Assembly: GCF_002920615.1 (NCBI RefSeq)
Contig: NZ_PQSU01000002.1
Location: forward strand, 420,963 to 484,962
Reading direction: 5' to 3'
DNA length: 64,000 bases
DNA from: Streptomyces sp. Ru62
Lineage (GTDB): Bacteria > Actinomycetota > Actinomycetes > Streptomycetales > Streptomycetaceae
The notes under the pieces are model-generated. The model saw only the letters and a list, made by a program, of their open reading frames with translations, ran no database searches and was not told where the DNA came from. Each line of letters starts with the position of its first letter. Positions within the stretch are counted from its first letter, which is position 1. Below are positions 18,028-26,092 of the stretch, one piece after another. Both the position numbers and the translations under genes were made by a program.

Positions 18028-18666
18028 ATGTCGGACAAGACCCCCGTCGACTTCTGGTTCGACCCGCTGTGCCCCTGGGCCTGGATGACCTCCCGCTGGG
18101 TGCTGGAGGTGGAGAAGGTCCGGGACATCGAGGTCCGCTGGCATGTGATGAGCCTCGCCGTGCTCAACGAGAACCGGCTCGACGAGCTGCCCGAGGAGTA
18201 CCGGGAGATGCTCGCGACCAAGGCGTGGGGTCCCGTCCGTGTCGTCATCGCGGCCCGGCAGGAGCACGGCGCGGAGGTGCTCGGCGACCTCTACACCGCG
18301 CTCGGCACCCGTATCCACAACCAGGGCGAGGGCCCGGAGAAGTCGGCCGTGGCCGCCGCGCTGAAGGACGTGGGGCTGCCCGAGTCCCTCATCGACCACT
18401 GGGACTCCACCCCGTACGAGCCCGAGCTGCGCGCCTCCCACAAGGAGGGCATCGAGAAGGTCGGCCAGGACGTCGGCACCCCGGTCATCGCGGTGCCCGG
18501 CCTCGACGGTGAGCAGATCGCCTTCTTCGGCCCGGTGGTCACCCCCGCCCCGAAGGGCGAGGAGGCGGCCCGGCTGTGGGACGGCACGATCGCCGTGGCC
18601 TCGGTACCGGGCTTCTACGAGATCAAGCGGACCCGCACCGAGGGCCCGGACTTCAGCAACCTGTAG
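18028..18666 (+). CDS. Rv2466c-family DsbA-like thioredoxin-fold protein (mycothiol-dependent nitroreductase type)
   Basis: This 212-residue thioredoxin-fold protein has an inserted helical domain. The N-terminus DFWFDPLCPWAWMTSRW aligns with Mycobacterium tuberculosis Rv2466c, a mycothiol-dependent reductase. Downstream segments VMSLAVLNENR, AWGPVRVVIAA, VGTPVIAVPG and FFGPVV also fit. The mycobacterial active site, as I recall it, is CPWC; here the second cysteine is Ala, giving CPWA. A monothiol mechanism with mycothiol is therefore the natural inference. ATG at 18028 has GAGGAGAG just upstream. A 15-bp hairpin terminator follows, so the gene is probably monocistronic. Confidence 0.88.
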   Translation: MSDKTPVDFWFDPLCPWAWMTSRWVLEVEKVRDIEVRWHVMSLAVLNENRLDELPEEYREMLATKAWGPVRVVIAARQEHGAEVLGDLYTALGTRIHNQGEGPEKSAVAAALKDVGLPESLIDHWDSTPYEPELRASHKEGIEKVGQDVGTPVIAVPGLDGEQIAFFGPVVTPAPKGEEAARLWDGTIAVASVPGFYEIKRTRTEGPDFSNL

Positions 18667-18687
18667 CCCGGTCCGCCCCGCGCAGGG

Positions 18688-18724
18688 GAAGACCCCCGTG
18701 AGTCACGTCCTCACGGGGGTCTTC
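18688..18724 (+). terminator. Intrinsic terminator after the Rv2466c-like gene
   Basis: A perfect 15-bp stem (GAAGACCCCCGTGAG paired with CTCACGGGGGTCTTC) has a 7-base loop. It sits between convergent genes and could also serve sodF from the other side. Confidence 0.88.
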
Positions 18725-18779
18725 TCTCATCCGCCTGCCGTCGTGAAGGGTGAGAAGACGATCACGAGGCAGGACGTTC

Positions 18780-19427
18780 TCAGGGGGCCAGGAGCAGCAC
18801 GTTCGCGCGGGACTTCGCCGCCTCGTAGCGCTTGGCGACGTCCTGCCAGTTGACGACCTGCCACATGGCCTCGATGAAGTCGACCTTCTGGTTCCTGTAC
18901 TGGAGGTAGAAGGCGTGCTCCCAGGCGTCGAAGACCAGGATCGGGGTGGAGCCCTGGCCGACGTTGCCCTGGTGGTCGTAGACCTGCTCCACGACCAGCC
19001 GACCGCTCAGCGGCTCGTGGGCGAGGACGCCCCAGCCGGAGCCCTGGGTGGTCGCGGCGGCCTTGGACAGCTGGGTCTTGAAGGCGGCGAAGGAGCCGAA
19101 GGACTCCTTGATCGCCTCGGCCAGCTCGCCCACGCCGTCGGCGGCCAGCGGCTCGCCGCCGCCGTCCTTCGGGCCCGTCATGTTCTGCCAGTAGATCGAG
19201 TGCAGGATGTGCCCGGACAGGTGGAACGCCAGGTTCTTCTCCAGGCCGTTGATCGAGCCCCATGACTCCTTGTCCCGCGCCTCGGCGAGCTGCTCCAGCG
19301 TGTCGTTCGCGCCCTTCACATAGGCCGCGTGGTGCTTGTCGTGGTGCAGCTCGATGATCTCGGGACTGATCACGGGAGCGAGCGCCGCGTAGTCGTAGGG
19401 CAGGTCGGGCAGCGTGTAGACGGGCAT
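18780..19427 (-). CDS. sodF: Iron/manganese-family superoxide dismutase (nickel-repressed Fe-Zn type)
   Basis: This 215-residue cytosolic enzyme dismutates superoxide. Metal ligands can be placed at His28 ([10 protein letters not shown]), the His of [13 protein letters not shown], and Asp and His of [13 protein letters not shown]. In Streptomyces this family is the Fe(-Zn) enzyme SodF, repressed when nickel is sufficient and the Ni enzyme SodN is made. The start at 19427 follows GGAGGGG. The promoter carries a perfect TTGCAA-N5-TTGCAA Nur box, which supports both the name and the regulation. sodN is not in the window. Confidence 0.94.
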   Translation of the reverse strand: MPVYTLPDLPYDYAALAPVISPEIIELHHDKHHAAYVKGANDTLEQLAEARDKESWGSINGLEKNLAFHLSGHILHSIYWQNMTGPKDGGGEPLAADGVGELAEAIKESFGSFAAFKTQLSKAAATTQGSGWGVLAHEPLSGRLVVEQVYDHQGNVGQGSTPILVFDAWEHAFYLQYRNQKVDFIEAMWQVVNWQDVAKRYEAAKSRANVLLLAP

Positions 19428-19450
19428 GGGTGATCCCCTCCGGAACCTTA

Positions 19451-19484
19451 TTGCAAGTATCTTGCAACTACACGCTAGCAACAA
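19451..19484 (-). promoter_or_regulatory. sodF promoter with Nur (nickel uptake regulator) box
   Basis: TTGCAA (19451-19456), 5 bases, then TTGCAA (19462-19467) match the Nur half-site spacing known for Streptomyces. On the minus strand, TTGTTG (19479-19484) and GATACT (19456-19461) lie 17 bases apart. The box therefore covers the -10 element, as expected for a repressor site. Confidence 0.85.
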
Positions 19485-19503
19485 CAGTGTCGGAGAAACA
19501 GAA

Positions 19504-19532
19504 AGGCCCCCACGTGTCGCACGTGGGGGCCT
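19504..19532. terminator. Intrinsic terminator of the amino-acid permease
   Basis: A perfect 13-bp stem (AGGCCCCCACGTG paired with CACGTGGGGGCCT) has a TCG loop. It lies just beyond the permease stop on the minus strand and upstream of the sodF promoter, insulating the two. Confidence 0.85.
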
Positions 19533-19548
19533 CGCGGGGGTGCGGCGG

Positions 19549-20934
19549 TCAGCGCCGGGCCCGCGCCCGCTGCCAGGCGTACCCCACCGCTGCCAGGACC
19601 AGCGTCATCCCGCCCGTCGAGCAGAGCTGGACGCGGGTGCCGGGCTCGCGGGCCATCAGGACGAAGATCGCGACCATTCCGGCCAGGGCGACCCAGGTCA
19701 GCCACGGGAAGCCCCACATGCGCACGACCAGCTTCTCGGGGGCCTCGCGCTCGATGCGGCGGCGGAGCAGCAGCTGGGAGACCGCGATGAAGATCCAGAC
19801 GACCAGGATGACCGCGCCGATCATGTTCAGCAGCCAGGGGAAGACGTCGTCCGGGCGCCAGTAGCTGAGCAGCACGCACACGAAGCCGAAGAAGCAGGAG
19901 GTGAGGACGGCGGCGCGCGGGACCCCGCCGGACAGCCTGGCCAGCGCCTTCGGGCCCTGGCCGCGCTCGACCAGCGAGTAGGCGATGCGCGAGGAGCCGT
20001 AGATGTTGGCGTTCATCGCGGACAGCAGGGCGACCAGGACGACCACGTTCATCAGCTGGCCCGCCCCGGGAATGCCCAGGTGGTCGAGGGTGGCGACGTA
20101 CGGGCCCTTCGCCACGACCTCCTCCGAGCTCCAGGGGACGAGGGTGACGACGACCGCCATCGAGCCGATGTAGAACAGGGCGATCCGCCACATCGCCGTG
20201 CGGACGGCGGAGGCGACACCGCGCACCGGGTCCTCCGACTCGGCCGCCGCGATGGTGACCGTCTCCAGGCCGCCGTACGCGAAGACCGAGGCGAGCAGGC
20301 CCACCAGCAGGCCCTCGCTGCCGTGCGGCAGGAAGTCGGTCAGGTTCGAGGCGCCGGGGGAGTCGGTGCCGGGCAGCACACCCGCGATGGCCAGCGCGCC
20401 CAGGATCAGGAACAGGCTGATCGCGCCCACCTTCAGCGCGGCGAACCAGAACTCGAACTCACCGAAGTTCTTCACGGCGGCCAGGTTCGCCCCGCAGAAG
20501 ACGACCATGAACAGCGCGACCCACATCCACTGCGGGGTGCCCGGCAGCCAGCTCTGGACGATCTTCGCGGCGCCGATGCCCTCCAGGCCCACCGCCGTGC
20601 AGAGCAGGACCCAGAAGGACCAGCCCGCGGCGAAGCCCGCCCAGGGGCCGATCGCCCGCTCGGCGTGCGCGGAGAAGGAGCCCGAGGACGGGTAGGCGGC
20701 CGACATCTCGCCGAGCATCCGCATCACCAGCATCACCAGGACGCCGGAGAGGGTGTAGGCGATCACGATGGACGGGCCGGCGGCGGCGATGCCCGCGCCG
20801 GAGCCGACGAAGAGGCCCGCGCCGATCACCCCGCCCAGGGCGATCATCGACAGATGGCGCTGCTTGAGGCCGTGGGAGAGGGAGGCGTCCGCCCGCTGCT
20901 GCGGCGGCGTCTCCGTGGTCGTGCTGCTGGGCAT
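19549..20934 (-). CDS. APC-family amino-acid permease (first of two paralogues)
   Basis: This 461-residue membrane transporter has about 12 helices. It shows the APC amino-acid transporter signature near the start ([20 protein letters not shown]) and [20 protein letters not shown] in helix 2-3. The C-terminal [19 protein letters not shown] is typical of the GABA/aromatic/basic amino-acid permease group of Gram-positive bacteria. The paralogue at 29702 shares all these blocks. The start ATG at 20934 follows GGAGAG; an upstream in-frame ATG at 21000 has no good site. Specificity cannot be read from sequence. It is probably transcribed alone, with its own terminator. Confidence 0.92.
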   Translation of the reverse strand: MPSSTTTETPPQQRADASLSHGLKQRHLSMIALGGVIGAGLFVGSGAGIAAAGPSIVIAYTLSGVLVMLVMRMLGEMSAAYPSSGSFSAHAERAIGPWAGFAAGWSFWVLLCTAVGLEGIGAAKIVQSWLPGTPQWMWVALFMVVFCGANLAAVKNFGEFEFWFAALKVGAISLFLILGALAIAGVLPGTDSPGASNLTDFLPHGSEGLLVGLLASVFAYGGLETVTIAAAESEDPVRGVASAVRTAMWRIALFYIGSMAVVVTLVPWSSEEVVAKGPYVATLDHLGIPGAGQLMNVVVLVALLSAMNANIYGSSRIAYSLVERGQGPKALARLSGGVPRAAVLTSCFFGFVCVLLSYWRPDDVFPWLLNMIGAVILVVWIFIAVSQLLLRRRIEREAPEKLVVRMWGFPWLTWVALAGMVAIFVLMAREPGTRVQLCSTGGMTLVLAAVGYAWQRARARR

Positions 20935-21054
20935 GGAGGCGGCTCTCCAGTGCAATAGGCGGGCAAAAACCCCGCCAGTCTGGGCGGCCCGTCCGCTCAC
21001 ACGACAGGGCCGCCCATCATCCGGACACCCGGCGTACGCAGGGTGAATTCCCGG

Positions 21055-21945
21055 TTACGCGGCCACGGGCGTGTAGTGCGACGCGTCGCCCTCGATCGCG
21101 TAGCTCTCCTTGCCCTCGATGCCGACCGGGACGTCCCCGGCGACGGTCACCCGGTGCAGACGGCGCGGCAGACCGTCGTAGTTGTCGATGGCGTAGTGCT
21201 GGGTGCTGCGGTTGTCGAAAAGGACGAGCTGGTGCTCGGACCAGCGGTGGCGCAGCACGTTCTCCGGGCGGGTGACGTACGCCTGCAGCAGGTCCAGGAG
21301 CGTGCGGGACTCGCCTGTCGACAGGCCGACGATCCGCTGTGCGAACCCGCCGATGAACAGTCCGCGCTCGCCGGTCAGCGGATGGACGCGTACCACCGGG
21401 TGCGCGGTGCGGTACTTGATGGAGGTGAACTGGGCGCGCTGGGCGGCCCTCTCCTCGTCGATCTCCTCGTCCGGCACCGCGTAGTCGTAGTCGTTCGTGT
21501 GTTCCGCCCACAGGGTGTCGGCCAGGCGGCGCAGCGGCTCGGGCAGGTCGCGGTAGGCCGCCGCCGCGTTGGCGATCAGCGTCTCGCCGCCGTACGGCGG
21601 GACGGTGAGCGAGCGCAGGGTGCTGGCCTGCGGCGGGTTGAGGACGAAGGTGACGTCCGTGTGCCAGTGGTTGGCGCGGCCCCGCTCGCTGTCGACCGGC
21701 AGCACGTTCGGGGCGCCGTCGACCGCGCCGACCGTCGGGTGCGCCGTGGTCAGGTCGCCGAAGTGGCGGGCGAAGGACTGCTGGCCGGCGTCGTCCAGGC
21801 CGTCGGCGTCGAAGACGAGCGCCTTGTGGACGCCCAGGGCCTCACGGATCGCGGTGACCTCCTCCGGGGCGAGCGGCCGGGTGATGTCGACGCCGGAGAC
21901 GCGCGCGCCGATACGGGCGGTGACCTTGGTGATCTCGATGGACAT
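21055..21945 (-). CDS. TauD/TfdA-family Fe(II)/2-oxoglutarate dioxygenase
   Basis: This 296-residue enzyme probably releases sulfite from an organosulfonate or sulfate ester by hydroxylation. The iron site is HWHTDVTF (His-x-Asp) with a distal His in NRSTQHYAIDNYDG. The 2-oxoglutarate-binding Arg is likely in LPRRLHRVTV. The N-terminus (SIEITKVTARIGARVSGVD) is typical of TauD. It is the last gene of the minus-strand sulfur operon and starts 11 bases after the LLM monooxygenase stop, with GAGAGGAAC as its site. Taurine itself is only one possible substrate; alkyl sulfates and other sulfonates are equally possible. Confidence 0.9.
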   Translation of the reverse strand: MSIEITKVTARIGARVSGVDITRPLAPEEVTAIREALGVHKALVFDADGLDDAGQQSFARHFGDLTTAHPTVGAVDGAPNVLPVDSERGRANHWHTDVTFVLNPPQASTLRSLTVPPYGGETLIANAAAAYRDLPEPLRRLADTLWAEHTNDYDYAVPDEEIDEERAAQRAQFTSIKYRTAHPVVRVHPLTGERGLFIGGFAQRIVGLSTGESRTLLDLLQAYVTRPENVLRHRWSEHQLVLFDNRSTQHYAIDNYDGLPRRLHRVTVAGDVPVGIEGKESYAIEGDASHYTPVAA

Positions 21946-21956
21946 CGGGGTTCCTC

Positions 21957-23294
21957 TCAGCTGAAGGCGGGGGTCAGGTACTGGTTGGCGGGGCGGGGGA
22001 GGCCGTAGCGCTCCCGGAGGGTCTGCCGGGGCCCGTACTCGGCGCGGAACAGGCCGCGGGCGCGCAAGCGCGGTACGACGTGCTCGACGAAGGCGTCCAG
22101 GCCGGAGGGCAGCACGGCCGGCATGACGTTGAAACCGTCGGCGGCGCCGCGCGTGAACCAGGTCTCGATCCGGTCGGCGACCTGCTCGGGCGTCCCGGTG
22201 AAGGTGAGGTGCCCGCGCCCGCCGCCGAGCCGGCCGATCAGCTCCCGGACGGTGAGCCGGTCGCGCCGGGCCAGCTCCACGACGAGCGTGTAGCGGCTCT
22301 TGGCGCCCTCGATGGCGGACTCCGGCGGCAGATCGGAGGGCAGCGGGCCGTCCAGCTCCAGGGTGCCCGCCGGGAGACGCAGCAGGTTCTCCAGGCGGTC
22401 CACGCCGTGCTCGTACACGATGTGGTCCTCCAGCAGCCGTTCGGCGGCCCGTGCCTCGGCCTCCGTCGACCCGAGCACCGGGACGATCCCCGGCAGCACC
22501 TTCAGGCGCCCGGGGTCCCGGCCGGCCCGGGCGGCACGGGACTTGAGGTCGGCGTAGAAGGCCTGGGCGCCGGCGAGGGTCTGCTGGGCGGTGAACACCG
22601 CCTCGGCGTACCGGGCGGCGAAGGCCTTGCCGTCCTCCGACGACCCGGCCTGGACCAGCAGCGGGTACCCCTGCGGGGTGCGCGGCACATTGAGGGGGCC
22701 GGCGACGCTGAAGTACGTCCCCCGGTGCCGGGGCGGGTGGATCTTGCTGTCGTCGCCCCAGACGCCGGCCGCCTTGTCGGCGACGATCGCGTCGTCCTCC
22801 CAGCTGTCCCACAGCTTGAGGGCCACGTCCAGGAACTCGGCGGCGCGCGCGTACCGCTCCGCGTGCGGGGGCTCCTCGTCGAGCCCGAAGTTGCGGGCGG
22901 CCTCCTTGCCCGCGGTGGTGACGATGTTCCAGCCGGCCCGGCCGCCGCTGACGATGTCCAGCGAGGCGAACCTGCGGGCCAGGTTGTACGGGGAGTTGTA
23001 GGAGGTGGACGCGGTGGCGATCAGGCCGATGTGCTCGGTCGCCGTCGCCAGCGCGGTCAGCAGGGTGAGCGGTTCCAGCGCGCCGGCCGGCCGCTGGGCG
23101 AGGTTGCTCCACAGCTGGGGGCCGTCGGCGAGGAAGAGCGAGTCGAAGGTGCCGCGTTCGGCGGTCCGGGCGAGCCGGACGTAGTGGCTCAGCTCCACGT
23201 GGGCGTACGGGTCGCTCTCGGGGAGCCGCCAGGACGCCTCGTGGTGGCCGGTGTTCATCAGGAACGCGTTCAGGTGGAGCTGTCTCGCGGTCAC
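21957..23294 (-). CDS. LLM-class flavin-dependent monooxygenase (NtaA/SnaA/DszA family)
   Basis: This 445-residue two-component monooxygenase needs FMNH2 from a separate reductase. Family features are LHLNAFLMNTGHHEASWR near the start, GTFDSLFLADGPQLW, SLDIVSGGRAGWNIVTT and a long insertion typical of DszA-like enzymes rather than short SsuD. GTG at 23294 overlaps the ATPase stop in a GTGA junction, with GGAGG 7 bases upstream. Within an ABC importer operon beside TauD it probably oxidises an organosulfur compound to release sulfite, though nitrilotriacetate-type substrates are chemically possible. No flavin reductase gene is in the operon, so one must come from elsewhere. Confidence 0.88.
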   Translation of the reverse strand: MTARQLHLNAFLMNTGHHEASWRLPESDPYAHVELSHYVRLARTAERGTFDSLFLADGPQLWSNLAQRPAGALEPLTLLTALATATEHIGLIATASTSYNSPYNLARRFASLDIVSGGRAGWNIVTTAGKEAARNFGLDEEPPHAERYARAAEFLDVALKLWDSWEDDAIVADKAAGVWGDDSKIHPPRHRGTYFSVAGPLNVPRTPQGYPLLVQAGSSEDGKAFAARYAEAVFTAQQTLAGAQAFYADLKSRAARAGRDPGRLKVLPGIVPVLGSTEAEARAAERLLEDHIVYEHGVDRLENLLRLPAGTLELDGPLPSDLPPESAIEGAKSRYTLVVELARRDRLTVRELIGRLGGGRGHLTFTGTPEQVADRIETWFTRGAADGFNVMPAVLPSGLDAFVEHVVPRLRARGLFRAEYGPRQTLRERYGLPRPANQYLTPAFS

Positions 23295-24025
23295 CGGTGG
23301 TCCTCCGTGACGCCGAGGGCGGCCAGCAGCCGCTCGCGGTACTCGCCCAGCAGCGGCTCGCGGTAGGAGCGCGGGTGGGGACGGTCGATGGTCAGGTCGA
23401 GGCCGATCCGGCCCCGGTCCAGGACGAGGACCCGGTCGGCGAGCACGATCGCCTCGTCCACGTCGTGGGTGACGAGCAGGACGGACGGCCGGTGGCGCGT
23501 CCACAGCTCGCGCAGCAGGTGGTGCATCCTGATCCGGGTGAGCGCGTCCAGCGCCCCGAACGGCTCGTCCGCCAGCAGCAGTTCCGGCTCGCGGACCAGG
23601 GAGCGGGCCAGCGCCGCCCGCTGGGCCTCGCCGCCGGACAGCTCGCCCGGCCAGGCCCGCTCCCGGCCCGCGAGGCCGACCTCCGCCAGGGCGGCCCGGC
23701 CGCGTTCGACGGCGTCCTTGCCGTCCAGGCCGAGCAGGACGTTGTCCAGCACCCGGCGCCAGGGCAGCAGCCGTGAGTCCTGGAACACCACCGACACCCG
23801 CTCGGGCGCGGTGAGCCGCCCGCCGCCGGCCACGCCGTGATCGAGCCCGGCCACCGCCCGCAGCAGGGTCGACTTGCCGGAGCCGCTGTGCCCGAGCAGG
23901 GCCGTGAACTGTCCGGCGGGCAGATCGAGGTCGATGCCGTCGAGGACGGTACGGCCCGCGAACGACCGGGTCAGGCCGCGCAGTCGGACGGCGGGCCGGG
24001 TCAGCTGCTCAGTGTGCGGCGCCAT
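23291..24025 (-). CDS. ABC transporter ATP-binding protein (SsuB/TauB type)
   Basis: This 244-residue ATPase has Walker A GHSGSGKST (about 38-46), the signature LSGGEAQRAALARSL, Walker B LLLADEPFGALDALTR and the switch His in LLVTHDVDEA. The spacing and the DEPFGALDALTR block are typical of nitrate/sulfonate/taurine importers. Its ATG at 24025 lies inside the permease gene, a 25-base overlap. Its stop overlaps the LLM start in GTGA. Such overlaps imply one transcript and coupled translation. It works with the permease at 24001 and the lipoprotein at 24843. Confidence 0.93.
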   Translation of the reverse strand: MAPHTEQLTRPAVRLRGLTRSFAGRTVLDGIDLDLPAGQFTALLGHSGSGKSTLLRAVAGLDHGVAGGGRLTAPERVSVVFQDSRLLPWRRVLDNVLLGLDGKDAVERGRAALAEVGLAGRERAWPGELSGGEAQRAALARSLVREPELLLADEPFGALDALTRIRMHHLLRELWTRHRPSVLLVTHDVDEAIVLADRVLVLDRGRIGLDLTIDRPHPRSYREPLLGEYRERLLAALGVTEDHR

Positions 24026-24837
24026 GACAGCACCCTCCGTTCGATCAGACGGACCACGCTGTCGGAGACCAGGCCGAACACGCCGTAGATCAGCAGGCCG
24101 ACCAGGATGACGTCGGTCTGGCCGTAGTTCTGCGCCTGGAACATCAGGTAGCCGAGCCCACTGGTGGCGTTGATCTGCTCCAGGACCACCAGGCCCAGCC
24201 AGGAGCCGGTCACACCGAGCCGGAGTCCCACGAAGAATCCGGGCAGCGCGCCGGGGATCACCACCTGGCGGACGAAGGCGAGCCGGGACAGGCCCTGCGC
24301 CTCGGCGAGTTCGACGAAGCGGCTGTCGATGCCGGACAGCGCGGCGTGCGTGTTCAGGTAGACCGGGACGTAGACGACGATCGCGATGATGGCGATCTTG
24401 AAGGTCTCGCCGATGCCCAGCCAGAGGATGAACAGCGGGATCAGACCGAGGGTGGGGATCGCCCGGTTGAGCTGCACCGTCCCGTCGATCAGTGCCTCCC
24501 CGGCCCGGCTCAGACCGGAGGCGAGGGCGAGCAGCACCCCGGCGGTCAGGCCGATCGCGAAGCCGTAGCCTGCCCGCTTGAGGGAGGTCAGCACATCGGT
24601 GGGCAGGGTGCCGTCGGTCCACAGGTGGCCTGCGGTGCGCAGGACGGTCCAGGGCGCGGGGATCGCCCCCGGGTCCAGCGCTCCGGCGGCCGAGGCGGCG
24701 GCCCACACGGCGAACAGCACCAGCGGGCCGATGAGCCGGGCGGCGGGCAGCCTGCGGCCGGGGGAGAGCCGGCGGCGCCGGCGGACCTGGGGGAGGTCCC
24801 CGGCGGCGGTCCGGGGAACGGCGGTCGTGGTGGTCAC
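24001..24837 (-). CDS. ABC transporter permease (SsuC/TauC type)
   Basis: This 278-residue inner-membrane protein has about six helices. The EAA loop is visible as FVELAEAQGLSRLAFVRQVVIPGALPG, the contact point for the ATPase. The TM2 region RAIPTLGLIPLFILWLG is characteristic of aliphatic sulfonate/taurine permeases. GTG at 24837 is chosen because GGAGG lies 8 bases upstream; GTG at 24846 would abut that site. The gene follows the binding-protein gene by 5 bases and overlaps the ATPase start by 25, so importer assembly is probably co-translationally balanced. Confidence 0.93.
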   Translation of the reverse strand: MTTTTAVPRTAAGDLPQVRRRRRLSPGRRLPAARLIGPLVLFAVWAAASAAGALDPGAIPAPWTVLRTAGHLWTDGTLPTDVLTSLKRAGYGFAIGLTAGVLLALASGLSRAGEALIDGTVQLNRAIPTLGLIPLFILWLGIGETFKIAIIAIVVYVPVYLNTHAALSGIDSRFVELAEAQGLSRLAFVRQVVIPGALPGFFVGLRLGVTGSWLGLVVLEQINATSGLGYLMFQAQNYGQTDVILVGLLIYGVFGLVSDSVVRLIERRVLSWRRTLSS

Positions 24838-24842
24838 GGCGG

Positions 24843-25886
24843 TCACCTCCGGTACTCCTCGGGTACGGCCTCGGCGGCGATGGACTCGAAGCGGTGGTCG
24901 AACAGCGAGGACACGTCGAACTTCTTCACGAAGCCGCCCTCGGCGAGCAGATCGGCGGTCTCCTGCTCCCACTTGACCGCCTCGTCCCAGCTGGGCGGGA
25001 ACAGCGGCTTGTTGGCCAGCTCGGTGATGCCCCGGGCCTGTGCGAGGGTCAGGTTCTGCGTCTTGACGTAGAACTCCTCGTTCCACACGTCCGGGTGCTC
25101 GTACTGCCACACCTGGCCCTTGGCCCACTGCGGGATGTAGGCGGCGATCGCCGCGGCCTTGGCCGGGTCGTTCAGCACGGACTGCGGCGCCCACAGCAGG
25201 TTGAGCAGGTCGACGACGTCGGTGGGGATGGAGCGGGCGCCCTTGGACGCGTACTGCTTCAGGTAGGCCGGCGCCTGGTTGATGGCGAGCGGGGCCACGT
25301 CCACCTGCCCGGACTGGAGGGCGGTGAAGAACTGGTTGCTGGTCAGCGGGACCAGCTTCACCTCGTCGTAGGCCAGGCCCGCCTTCTTCAGCGCCCGCAG
25401 CAGCACGACACCCTGGGCCTGGCCCTGCGAGAAGGCCAGCTTCCTGCCCTTGAAGTCCGCGACCGCGCGGATGTCGCTGCCGGGCCTGGTGGCGAACAGG
25501 TAGTTGGGCTTGCGGGTGATGCCGATCGCCACGATCTTCGCGTCGAAGCCCTGGTAGTGGGCCTGGATCGGCGGGATGCCGGCGTTGTTGGAGAGGTCCA
25601 GGGACCGGGCGCGGAACGCGTTGATCACGTCCGGTCCCGCCCCGATGTTCACCCAGGCGGACACCTTGAACGGCAGTGGGGGCAGCTTCGCCAGCCGGAA
25701 CTGGAGTTGCTGCTGGCCCAGATAGGAGGCGATCTTCAGGCTGGTGCCGGCCGGGACCGTGTCGGCGAGCGGCTCGGTGGCGGCGCCACGGGTGTCGGCG
25801 GCGGCGTTGCCCTGCGCGCAGCCGGACAGTCCGGCGACGGCGGCGGACGCGCCGAACACGGAGGTGAGAAAGGCACGACGGTGCAT
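24843..25886 (-). CDS. ABC transporter substrate-binding lipoprotein (sulfonate/taurine type)
   Basis: This 347-residue exported lipoprotein has leader HRRAFLTSVFGASAAVAGLSGC, with lipobox LSGC at about 20-23 and a twin-arginine just after the start. The mature fold is a periplasmic-binding type 2 protein. Blocks such as SAWVNIGAGPDVINAFRA and GRKLAFSQGQAQGVVLLRAL resemble SsuA-like proteins. It would deliver an organosulfur ligand to the permease. ATG at 25886 follows GGGAGT. About 113 bases upstream is a 12-codon frame ending in Cys-Cys that may attenuate this operon. The ligand is inferred from the neighbouring LLM and TauD genes, not from binding residues. Confidence 0.9.
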   Translation of the reverse strand: MHRRAFLTSVFGASAAVAGLSGCAQGNAAADTRGAATEPLADTVPAGTSLKIASYLGQQQLQFRLAKLPPLPFKVSAWVNIGAGPDVINAFRARSLDLSNNAGIPPIQAHYQGFDAKIVAIGITRKPNYLFATRPGSDIRAVADFKGRKLAFSQGQAQGVVLLRALKKAGLAYDEVKLVPLTSNQFFTALQSGQVDVAPLAINQAPAYLKQYASKGARSIPTDVVDLLNLLWAPQSVLNDPAKAAAIAAYIPQWAKGQVWQYEHPDVWNEEFYVKTQNLTLAQARGITELANKPLFPPSWDEAVKWEQETADLLAEGGFVKKFDVSSLFDHRFESIAAEAVPEEYRR

Positions 25887-25999
25887 GGGAGGACTCCCAG
25901 GAGAAAAAGAAGAGAAAAGCAGGAGGAATTCCGGGGGAAGCAGGCCGGAGGAAGAGGACTCACGCAGCGGGAAACACGCGCTTCATGCGCGGCAACATG

Positions 26000-26038
26000 T
26001 CAGCAACAGAGAGTGCGACAGCTCGTGAGAGGGCTCAT
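26000..26038 (-). CDS. Putative cysteine-rich leader peptide of the sulfur operon
   Basis: The 12-codon frame MSPLTSCRTLCC has three cysteines, two of them just before the stop. There is no convincing Shine-Dalgarno. A TTGACA (26070-26075 on the minus strand) lies upstream, although the -10 is weak. Mycobacterial sulfur operons are known to use leaderless polycysteine frames as cysteine-responsive attenuators, and position and content fit that pattern. The 113 bases between this stop and the binding-protein start are pyrimidine-rich with only small hairpins. Expression is not proven; a chance frame is possible but the Cys placement makes it unlikely. Confidence 0.55.
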   Translation of the reverse strand: MSPLTSCRTLCC

Positions 26039-26092
26039 GACCAGGATGTTCCCGGCCACGCTCGACCCCTGTCAACATTCCGAGTTTCTGAA

